This document shows positions 17,813 to 25,182 of a stretch of 64,000 bases of DNA, in pieces (position 1 is the first letter of the stretch; each line of letters opens with the position of its first letter). The DNA is from Catalimonadaceae bacterium JC749 (lineage in GTDB: Bacteria; Bacteroidota; Bacteroidia; Cytophagales; Cyclobacteriaceae). A program made the translations under genes and the position numbers. The notes under the pieces were generated by a model that worked only from the letters and a program-made list of their open reading frames with translations, was not told the DNA's origin and made no database searches. The DNA is taken from contig JAJNNC010000013.1 of NCBI GenBank assembly GCA_021730635.1, positions 1-64,000 of the forward strand, read 5' to 3'.

Positions 17813-18479
17813 AGCCATCTTAGCCGATGATCATGGCGTGGTCCGCAGTGGCATCAGATCGTTGCTGGAAAGTGAAGGCGATATTCAGGTGATCGCAGAA
17901 GCTGATAATGGACAGGAAGCTATTCAGCAGGTCGCAGCACTATCGCCGGATCTGGCCATAGTAGACATACGCATGCCCGTGATGAATGGCCTGGAAGCCA
18001 CACAGCGTATTCGTCAGTCGGCCCCGAATACCAAAGTGCTTATTTTATCAATGCATGATGATGAGGATTATATTTTGCAGTCGGTAGAGTCTGGTGCATC
18101 CGGCTATTTGCTGAAAGGCTCCAGCAAAGAAGAGTTTCTAAGGGCTGTGAGGACGGTTTATGCCGGAGAAAAATACTTCAGTGCGGATGTGTCCAGAGTG
18201 TTTGTCAATAACTACCTCAATACACGGAAACATCAGGTAGCTCCCGCTACTGATCAGCTAGACACTTCCTATGACCTCACTAAAAGGGAGAAACAAATCC
18301 TGCGAATGCTGACAGAAGGCATCAGCAACAAAGATATTGCAGAAAAACTGAATAAGAGTGTGAGAACCATTGAAACGCACCGGTTCAACATCATGAAAAA
18401 ACTAGGTGTGAACAACGTGGTGGAACTACTCAAAAAAGTGGAAGACGACCGCGGATTGAAAGAGTTTTTATATCATTAG
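17787..18479 (+). CDS. NarL/FixJ-family response regulator
   Basis: Two-component DNA-binding response regulator paired with the preceding kinase. The receiver domain has the acidic pair ADD (residues 13-15), phospho-acceptor Asp60 in LAIVDIRMPVMNG, and Lys110 in GYLLKGSSKEE. The LuxR-type helix-turn-helix is clear: DLTKREKQILRMLTEGISNKDIAEKL followed by VRTIETHRFNIMKKLGV. It overlaps the kinase by 26 bases if the first ATG is used; an ATG at 17799 (METIKAIL) is equally possible and gives a 14-base overlap. A strong terminator follows, so kinase and regulator form a two-gene unit. Confidence 0.95.
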   Translation: MEEKMETIKAILADDHGVVRSGIRSLLESEGDIQVIAEADNGQEAIQQVAALSPDLAIVDIRMPVMNGLEATQRIRQSAPNTKVLILSMHDDEDYILQSVESGASGYLLKGSSKEEFLRAVRTVYAGEKYFSADVSRVFVNNYLNTRKHQVAPATDQLDTSYDLTKREKQILRMLTEGISNKDIAEKLNKSVRTIETHRFNIMKKLGVNNVVELLKKVEDDRGLKEFLYH

Positions 18480-18510
18480 ATAAAATTTGTATTTTCAGGG
18501 AGTTTGAGAC

Positions 18511-18548
18511 AGCACATTGACTGGGCAGTGAGCGATGTGCTTTTTTTA
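18511..18548 (+). terminator. Rho-independent terminator after the response regulator
   Basis: The arms AGCACAT (18511-18517) and ATGTGCT (18535-18541) pair perfectly around a 17-base loop that can pair further at TG/CG. A run of T follows at 18541-18547. It lies 32 bases after the regulator stop and ends just upstream of mobA, so mobA should have its own promoter. Confidence 0.8.
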
Positions 18549-18566
18549 TAGCCTTAACAATATAAT

Positions 18567-19172
18567 ATGAAATCAACGCTACATAACCTGATGGCCGTGA
18601 TTTTGAGTGGAGGACAAAGTCGCCGGATGGGGCAGGATAAAGGTTTGATACAAGAACATGGGACCTCTTGGGTTAAGCGTTTACAAAGTAAATTGGCCTA
18701 TCTGGAAATCCCTGTATATGTATCGGTCAACCCGGAGCAAAAAAAAGCTTATCAGAAGCACCTTTCCAGTGCACAACTGATAACAGATGAGCCTTTTGAA
18801 AATTTAAACGGGCCTTTGAAGGGCATCCTTTCTTCCCATCTTGCCTTTCCGGGGCATCATATGCTGTTTTTACCCTGTGACATGGCCTTGTTGGATGCCC
18901 AGGTATTTGACCTTTGGTTAGACTGTTTCAACCAGCATTATCCGAAATATCATGTTTTCGTCAGCAAAACTCCGGATGGTTTACAACCCCTCTGCGGAAT
19001 TTACAGCCGGCGGGGTTTACAGCAGTTAGAGGAACTCTACCAGCAGGGAAGTCTTAAAGATCAAAGCATGCATGGTATTGTAGAAGAAAAACTGAAGAGT
19101 CATATCATGGAAATTCCGAATAGGCTTATTTCCCTTTTTAAAAACTATAACACGCCAGAGGATTTGGAATAG
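18567..19172 (+). CDS. mobA: Molybdenum cofactor guanylyltransferase
   Basis: Transfers GMP from GTP to molybdopterin to make the guanine dinucleotide form of the molybdenum cofactor, needed by DMSO-reductase-type enzymes such as nitrate reductases. The nucleotide-binding motif near the N terminus is intact (MAVILSGGQSRRMGQDKGLI). It is followed by TDEPFENLNGPLKGILSSH and the catalytic-metal motif MLFLPCDMALLD. At 201 residues it has normal length. Placement next to nirBD and a NarX-like system suggests the cofactor serves a nitrate reductase encoded outside this window. Confidence 0.92.
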   Translation: MKSTLHNLMAVILSGGQSRRMGQDKGLIQEHGTSWVKRLQSKLAYLEIPVYVSVNPEQKKAYQKHLSSAQLITDEPFENLNGPLKGILSSHLAFPGHHMLFLPCDMALLDAQVFDLWLDCFNQHYPKYHVFVSKTPDGLQPLCGIYSRRGLQQLEELYQQGSLKDQSMHGIVEEKLKSHIMEIPNRLISLFKNYNTPEDLE

Positions 19173-19298
19173 ACATGGGTTTAGTGCAGCATCCCCTATA
19201 GTCATAACAGCGGATCTTATTCGAATGAAACTTTATTATTATTAGTAGTACAAATTCCTGAAGGATGTGGTCGCTATACCAATTGGACCCACCGTCAG

Positions 19299-20702
19299 TT
19301 ACAGGACAGTGATGACAGAATAGACACCTACCGCTACAATCACGACGGCACTGACCCAGAAACAGATATCATACCAGCGTGAAGGTACCAGCTTTTCAGG
19401 CAAACGCCGGTAGCGGAAATGGTATGCCGCAAACACAACGACGAGTAGCAGGATAGAAGTGACAAAGCCGCCCATCAGAATCATCAATACGGGTAATTTG
19501 ATAAACAGATACAACAGAGACCAGGCAAAGGGAAACACCCAGGCCAGAATGGCAATGCTTTTTTTCCTTACCGCGGGATTATAAAAGTTAATCCACCCTA
19601 ACTGTCCGAAGGCATCCGAAAAGATGCGGGTCCAGCTGGCCAGGGCGGCAAAAAGGGTGGAGAAAAGGACGATCAGGGCACCCCACAGGTACATAGACTT
19701 TGCCCAGGGGCCTAATGTCTCCGTATAAATATAAGACAGGGTTTCTACCATGTCGTATCCTTCCGGCACATGCCCCCGTTCGTGCAGCACCGCTGCACCC
19801 AACAGATAAAAGGCCGCTGTCACGAGGGTGTAGACCACCATAGACAGCAGGGCATCCCAATACATCACAGCAATCCATCCCTTGGCTCTTTGCAACCATT
19901 CCGGACTGTCATCCATAGGGCCGACAAAGCGGGCATAGCCTTTTTCCAGGCACCAATAATTATAGTACATGATCTCATCTCCGCCCACACCGGTGATGCC
20001 GAAGGCAGCAATGGCGACCCCTACAGCCGCTGGCGGCAAACTGAATTGCAACCCACTGGCAATGTCATCCCATTGGATAGCATAACCAGTGTATTGTAAG
20101 AAAAATAGAGAAGCAAAGGTCAGCAGGGTAAACAAACTGATCATCAGAATAGAAAACTTTTCTATGAACTGGTAATAGCCCTTGAAGATAAGCAGGGCCG
20201 CCACCACCGCTGAGATCAGGGTCCAGGCCGTCACGGGCAACCAGGAAAAAGCGATATGCAGGGTCAGGGCTACCCCGCCGATGATACCGCCTACCTGCAA
20301 CAGTTTGAATATCTGAATAAACAGCCAGGACCAGATCGTCCAGTTGGCCTGACCCCAGCGGGGACCCGGCAGCCGGTTGAAGGCAGCCATTACGGTTTCT
20401 CCAGAATAAATAGCATGTTTACCAAATTCCAATTGCAGGGTGACCTTGACCAGGCAACTCACCATAATAACCCAAAAGGTGACAAAACCAGCTTCTGCTC
20501 CCAGGGTAGTGGTGGCAATAAGCTCGCCGGAACCTACAATGGCTGCTGATAAAATAAAGCCGGGACCTAAATTTTTGAGTTTTCCTGTAAAGGTAGTAGG
20601 GGGCTCACAGATAGCTTCCCCCGTGAGCACATAGGGGTTTTCATCCGTAGATACTTTTACTTGTTCAGGCAAGGCAGGTTGTTGGTTAGTAATGATATTC
20701 AA
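19299..20702 (-). CDS. Nramp-like divalent metal transporter lacking the canonical metal motifs
   Basis: Polytopic membrane protein of 467 residues with about eleven hydrophobic helices and the LeuT-type Nramp arrangement. It begins after a polar tail with LKNLGPGFILSAAIVGSGELIATTTLGAEAG, the position of the Nramp first helix. The canonical DPGN there is replaced by a GSGE-type sequence, and the sixth helix reads VAIAAFGITGVGGDEIMYYNYW in place of the usual MPH motif. It therefore belongs to the divergent Nramp-related branch whose substrate need not be manganese or iron. The gene is alone and converges on mobA. Confidence 0.85.
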   Translation of the reverse strand: MNIITNQQPALPEQVKVSTDENPYVLTGEAICEPPTTFTGKLKNLGPGFILSAAIVGSGELIATTTLGAEAGFVTFWVIMVSCLVKVTLQLEFGKHAIYSGETVMAAFNRLPGPRWGQANWTIWSWLFIQIFKLLQVGGIIGGVALTLHIAFSWLPVTAWTLISAVVAALLIFKGYYQFIEKFSILMISLFTLLTFASLFFLQYTGYAIQWDDIASGLQFSLPPAAVGVAIAAFGITGVGGDEIMYYNYWCLEKGYARFVGPMDDSPEWLQRAKGWIAVMYWDALLSMVVYTLVTAAFYLLGAAVLHERGHVPEGYDMVETLSYIYTETLGPWAKSMYLWGALIVLFSTLFAALASWTRIFSDAFGQLGWINFYNPAVRKKSIAILAWVFPFAWSLLYLFIKLPVLMILMGGFVTSILLLVVVFAAYHFRYRRLPEKLVPSRWYDICFWVSAVVIVAVGVYSVITVL

Positions 20703-20779
20703 TGGTCAGTGAGGCAGCTAGGGGAAAGTTGGATATTAGAAGCCCTCCAGGCCACTTCTATCCAACCTACTGGATGATG

Positions 20780-22330
20780 CTACTGGTGTTGCTCCCGGAG
20801 CAGATCATTCACTGTTTTCACAGGATTAAAAGTGATTACCGGTACTTCTACGAAAATGGTATTCCAGTCGGCCATGCTGCCGTTCCAGAGACCCGGTAAC
20901 TCCTGGGCTTTCAAATCTCTGCCATCTTTGGATTTTTTTGTGATGAAACCCGTACTGGGTTCCACATACCGGGGTAGTTCAAATTTTTTGTCTTCATAAT
21001 TTTTCAGGGAGCAGACAATATCCACCGGATTAAAGTGTGTGGCTTCCTGGAATAATTTTTTCTGTTCCGGATTAGCCATATCTACCTGAGCACTTTCGAC
21101 AATCTGTAAAGAAGTGGTGCCATCTTCACTGCTTACCCAGAAGGGGCCGCCACCGGGTTCACCTTCATTTTTGACCATGCCACATACACGGATGGGCCGG
21201 TCCAGCTTTTCAATCAGGAAGGTTACTTTTTCACTGTCTTCCATGGCTGAGAAAACCTGAGGAGAAATGACACAGAGCTGGTTTTCCACAAAGTGCCTGA
21301 TTTCCTCAATTTGTTCGCTGGTAACTTCTTCGGCTTCATCCAGGAATTTCAGATAAGAGAATATTCTATCCTGGTAGCTCAACAGCAATCCGCCCAACAG
21401 CTTTTTATAACGATAGGTTTCTTCTTTCAGCCGGTCGGGCACCACGTTATCTATATTCTTGATAAACACAATATCGGCATCCAGATCATTCAGGTTTTCC
21501 AGCAGAGCGCCATGGCCTCCTGGCCGAAACAGGATGGTGCCATCATCATTCCGGAAGGGTTCGTTTTGCATATCCACTGCGATCATATCGGTGGAAGGTT
21601 TTTGCTCCGAAAAAGTGATGTCATACTGCACGCCATACTTTTGTTCGTAAGCAGGTCTGACAGCCTCTACCAGATGACGGAAAGCTTCCCGATGTTCCGG
21701 AGAAACGGTAAAGTGAATACGCACAATACCGTCTTGGCTACGTCCGTAATGGGCTCCTTCCACCATATGTTCTTCCACAGGCGTCCGGGCTGTATCCCCA
21801 TAGCGGTGAAATTTAAGCAGCCCTTTGGGCAGGTTGCCGTAGTTAAGCCCTTGCTCCAGCAATAAGGTTTCCAACACACTCACATACTGTCGTTGCAAAA
21901 TAGCTTCATGCAGCCCTGCACCTTTGGCCTCATGCTGGCGTTTCAGGTCCTGGTGAAAAGCAAAGTCATTGATATGCTTGAAAAATTGAAAGACAGGTTC
22001 ATATTTCTTATCATTCACAAGTTGGTGATAAGCCTCATCGGTTCCCTGGTAAGACTCCGTAAAGGAGAATAAGTCTTTAAACATACGGCTGGCCGCCCCG
22101 GAAGCCGGTACGAATTTTACCACCGAACGCTGAGGAGCCGTTTGATCATAAGACCGGATGTATTCCTCGATCAGGGGGGCATCTATCCGTAAAATGCCAT
22201 CATTGATGGTAGCAGCCTTCACAATATTCAGGAAAGGAAAGCCTTCTTTGAAATTCTCGATCTGTCGTTCTACGGTTGCTTTATCAATGCCGTGGGATTT
22301 GAGCTGTTGGAGATCTTGGTCTGATAGCAT
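20780..22330 (-). CDS. DUF4301 family protein
   Basis: A 516-residue cytosolic protein that matches the Bacteroidota family DUF4301 from the first residues (MLSDQDLQQLKSHGIDKATVERQIENFKEGFPFLNI). Conserved-looking stretches include VKFVPASGAASRMFKDLF, a nucleotide-sugar-pyrophosphorylase-like loop, and RPGGHGALLENLNDLDADIVFIKNIDNV, which resembles UTP-glucose/GlcNAc uridylyltransferase active-site segments. A nucleotidyltransferase-related fold is therefore plausible, but no activity is known to me. It lies 77 bases upstream of the Nramp-like gene on the same strand. Confidence 0.88.
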   Translation of the reverse strand: MLSDQDLQQLKSHGIDKATVERQIENFKEGFPFLNIVKAATINDGILRIDAPLIEEYIRSYDQTAPQRSVVKFVPASGAASRMFKDLFSFTESYQGTDEAYHQLVNDKKYEPVFQFFKHINDFAFHQDLKRQHEAKGAGLHEAILQRQYVSVLETLLLEQGLNYGNLPKGLLKFHRYGDTARTPVEEHMVEGAHYGRSQDGIVRIHFTVSPEHREAFRHLVEAVRPAYEQKYGVQYDITFSEQKPSTDMIAVDMQNEPFRNDDGTILFRPGGHGALLENLNDLDADIVFIKNIDNVVPDRLKEETYRYKKLLGGLLLSYQDRIFSYLKFLDEAEEVTSEQIEEIRHFVENQLCVISPQVFSAMEDSEKVTFLIEKLDRPIRVCGMVKNEGEPGGGPFWVSSEDGTTSLQIVESAQVDMANPEQKKLFQEATHFNPVDIVCSLKNYEDKKFELPRYVEPSTGFITKKSKDGRDLKAQELPGLWNGSMADWNTIFVEVPVITFNPVKTVNDLLREQHQ

Positions 22331-22436
22331 AGCAAAAAATAAGGGTTAAAAAGTTAGCAAGAATCTGTGAGTTAAAATAAGTAAAAAAATTAAGCAATTA
22401 ATAACAAATGGCTAACAATGATCTTCAAGAAATTGG

Positions 22437-24854
22437 CTACTCATTATTCCCAAAAATGTCTTTCAGCACATCCACCAGCTTTTTCTTCTCTCGTTTACGG
22501 CGTTGTGATTGAGTTTGCGGTTTTCTTACCTCCTCAGTAACCTGCTCCTCATCAGCATTTTCCTCTTCTTTCTCTTTATCTTTTCCCGCAAAGATACGCC
22601 AAAGGAAACCTTTGTCTTCCTCAGGATCCCGGTAAAACTCGCAATCCAGTTTTTCCATCACATCGCGGGAGGGTGGTGGAAATTGGGCATAGGCTACTTT
22701 TCGGAAAAACTTATCCTGATTGACTTTCTGTAAAAAGCGTCCCCAGATAGGAAGAGCCGTGTTGGCACCCTGACCCAGCGACAGCGAACGGAAACGTATT
22801 AAAGGGTTGGCCCCACCCACCCAGGCTCCGGCTACCAGAGCCGGGGTAGCGCCTATGTACCAGCCGTCAGCGTGAGATTGGGTTGTACCGGTCTTTCCAA
22901 TCAGCTCGTTGGTGAGCCCGTAGCGGTAACGGAGGCGCTTGGCAGAGCCGCTATCCACCACACTTTTCATCATTTGTATCATCAGGTCGGCGGTTTGCCG
23001 ATCTAGCGCACGTTCTGCTTCCGGTTTATCGTAAAATTTAAAGAGCGTATTTCCCTGCCTATCGTCAACACGGAGCAAGTATACCGGCTTTACATGCACG
23101 CCATGGTTGACGATGGTGGTATACACGGAAAGCATGTCATACAAGGAGAGTTCAGCTGTACCCAGGGCAATGGAAGGTTCCTGGGGTATTTCGTTCCTGA
23201 TGCCCATGCGTTGGGCCAGGTCGATGACTTTGTCAATTCCAGTTCGCATCATCAGTTCTACCGTCACCGTATTGATAGAATGGGCCAGGGCGCCTTCCAT
23301 AGAATAACTACCCTCATACACGTTTTCTGAATTTCGGGGAGACCATCCATTGTACTCTTCATACGTTTTTTGTTCGTTTGAAATGTATTCGCAGGGTTCC
23401 TCACCATTTTCAATGGCAGCCGCGTATACGATCGGTTTAAAGGTAGAGCCTACCTGTCGGCGGGAAAGCACGTGGTCATACTTAAAATATTTGTGGTTGA
23501 TACCCCCCACCCAGGCTTTGATATGGGCATTGTCAGGCCGTACGGCAAGAAAACCTGCATTCAAAAACATTTGATAGTAGGCAATGGAGTCCATGGGTGA
23601 CATCACCTTTTCCACTTCTCCATCCCAGGTGAAAAGGGTCATAGGAACGGGCTGTTGAAAGACAGCTTGTATTTCTTCTGCTGTCTTACCAGCTGCCACC
23701 AGATGCTGGTAACGTTTAGAACGACGCATAGCCCTTTGTAACACCTCATCCTGTTCGCCCCAGGGTTTCCGCTCTTTCCAATGCTGGAAAAATACTTGCT
23801 GTAATTCCTTCATTTGCTCACTGACAGCCTGTTCTGCATACTGTTGGATTCTGGCATCGAGGGTTGTATAAATTTTCAAACCATCCGTATACAGATTATA
23901 GGTAGAACCGTCCGGTTTAGGATGTTCTTTAAACCAGCGATCCAGTTCACGTCTCAGATGTTCACGGAAGTAGGTGGCCAAGCCATCGTTGTGAGTAACA
24001 TAGTGGTAATCGAGGGTCAGCGGAAGGGCTTGTAAGGAATCTACTTTGTCTTCCGGCAGATAACCATACTTGGCCATCTGACCTAATACTACATTCCGGC
24101 GGCTTTGGGAGCGGTCAGGATACAATCGTGGATTATAAGAGGTCGTAGCTTTTAGCATACCCACCAGTACGGCTGCCTCTTCAGGTTTGATTTGCCTTGC
24201 AGATTTGTTGAAAAATCGTGTGGTAGCCGCTTCTATGCCAAATACATTACCTCCGAAGGGCACCGTATTCAGATAAAGTGTGAGAATTTCATCTTTGGAA
24301 TAATGCTTCTCCAGCCTACGGGCAATAATGGCTTCCTTCACTTTGTTGATCGGTAGACTGAATAAAAAATAATGTTGTCTGGGAAAAAGGTTTTTCGCCA
24401 ACTGCTGGCTCAGGGTACTCCCTCCTCCTGAACTTTCATCCTGTAACAAAATACTTTTCAAAAGGACCCGGGCCAGACTCCTTTTGTCAATACCATCATG
24501 TTGATAAAAGCGAACATCTTCGGTAGCAATCAATGCATCTTTGATGTAGGGTGATATATTCTCGAAAGTAGTATTGGTCCGGTTTTCAATATAATACTTT
24601 CCTATCAGCACACTGTCGTAGGAATATACCTCCGAAGCGTTAAAATTATTGATATGATGCAATTCTTCGTCTGACGGCAATGGACCAAAAAGCCCTGCCC
24701 GGATAGAAAAGAAAAAAAGGATCAGTAAGCCCACCAGGCTCATCATAGCAATCCCTGACCAACGTAGTAGGTCAACCCAGGTGTAATCCCTTTTTCTGAA
24801 TTGTCTTATTTTTCGTTGAAGTCTCTTAAAAAATAGTTGAAGCCCTTTCTTCAT
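22437..24854 (-). CDS. Penicillin-binding protein 1A (bifunctional transglycosylase/transpeptidase)
   Basis: Class A PBP that polymerises and cross-links peptidoglycan in the periplasm, 805 residues. A basic cytosolic tail and a membrane anchor (about 35-52) lead to the GT51 domain with ALIATEDVRFYQHDGID (catalytic Glu) and GGGSTLSQQLAKNLF. The transpeptidase domain has the SxxK motif in RRQVGSTFKPIVYAAA, SxN in AHSINTV and KTG in IGKTGTTQSHADGW. A charged Lys/Glu-rich C-terminal tail follows. All catalytic motifs are intact. It stands as a single gene, 106 bases upstream of the DUF4301 start. Confidence 0.96.
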   Translation of the reverse strand: MKKGLQLFFKRLQRKIRQFRKRDYTWVDLLRWSGIAMMSLVGLLILFFFSIRAGLFGPLPSDEELHHINNFNASEVYSYDSVLIGKYYIENRTNTTFENISPYIKDALIATEDVRFYQHDGIDKRSLARVLLKSILLQDESSGGGSTLSQQLAKNLFPRQHYFLFSLPINKVKEAIIARRLEKHYSKDEILTLYLNTVPFGGNVFGIEAATTRFFNKSARQIKPEEAAVLVGMLKATTSYNPRLYPDRSQSRRNVVLGQMAKYGYLPEDKVDSLQALPLTLDYHYVTHNDGLATYFREHLRRELDRWFKEHPKPDGSTYNLYTDGLKIYTTLDARIQQYAEQAVSEQMKELQQVFFQHWKERKPWGEQDEVLQRAMRRSKRYQHLVAAGKTAEEIQAVFQQPVPMTLFTWDGEVEKVMSPMDSIAYYQMFLNAGFLAVRPDNAHIKAWVGGINHKYFKYDHVLSRRQVGSTFKPIVYAAAIENGEEPCEYISNEQKTYEEYNGWSPRNSENVYEGSYSMEGALAHSINTVTVELMMRTGIDKVIDLAQRMGIRNEIPQEPSIALGTAELSLYDMLSVYTTIVNHGVHVKPVYLLRVDDRQGNTLFKFYDKPEAERALDRQTADLMIQMMKSVVDSGSAKRLRYRYGLTNELIGKTGTTQSHADGWYIGATPALVAGAWVGGANPLIRFRSLSLGQGANTALPIWGRFLQKVNQDKFFRKVAYAQFPPPSRDVMEKLDCEFYRDPEEDKGFLWRIFAGKDKEKEEENADEEQVTEEVRKPQTQSQRRKREKKKLVDVLKDIFGNNE

Positions 24855-25182
24855 GTTTGTATTAAAAGTAACAGTTGATGGTTAGAAGTTTAAATAATTA
24901 CGTTGCCACGACACCTTGAATTGTCTCCCAGCAAGCTAAAAACGCATTGGCGCTGGTAAGGTTAAGTAATTTGCCTGGTAAAACATGAGAAAGTATAACA
25001 AAATTCATTCTACAATGATCAGTGAGCAGAGGGGCTCGGTATTAATTTATCCAGGGTAGAGGAAATGCTGCCAGAAGACAATGGGTCAGGGATGCGGCAA
25101 AGATCTTTCAATCCTTAGAAAATAAAAAAAGGATGGCTTGTCGGAGCAAACCATCCTTTTGTTTACAATACTTCAGTTAAAC
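24855..25182. other. Intergenic region between the metalloprotease and PBP1A genes
   Basis: These 328 bases hold the PBP1A promoter region and the downstream end of the metalloprotease gene, both on the minus strand. The only clear element is the metalloprotease terminator at 25115-25160. No small gene or RNA was recognised. Confidence 0.6.
25115..25160 (-). terminator. Rho-independent terminator of the metalloprotease gene
   Basis: Read on the minus strand, AAAAGGATGG (25160-25151) pairs perfectly with CCATCCTTTT (25136-25127) around a 14-base loop. The T-rich tract TTTTTTTATTTTC follows directly. It begins 23 bases after the metalloprotease stop codon, an ideal position. Confidence 0.88.
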
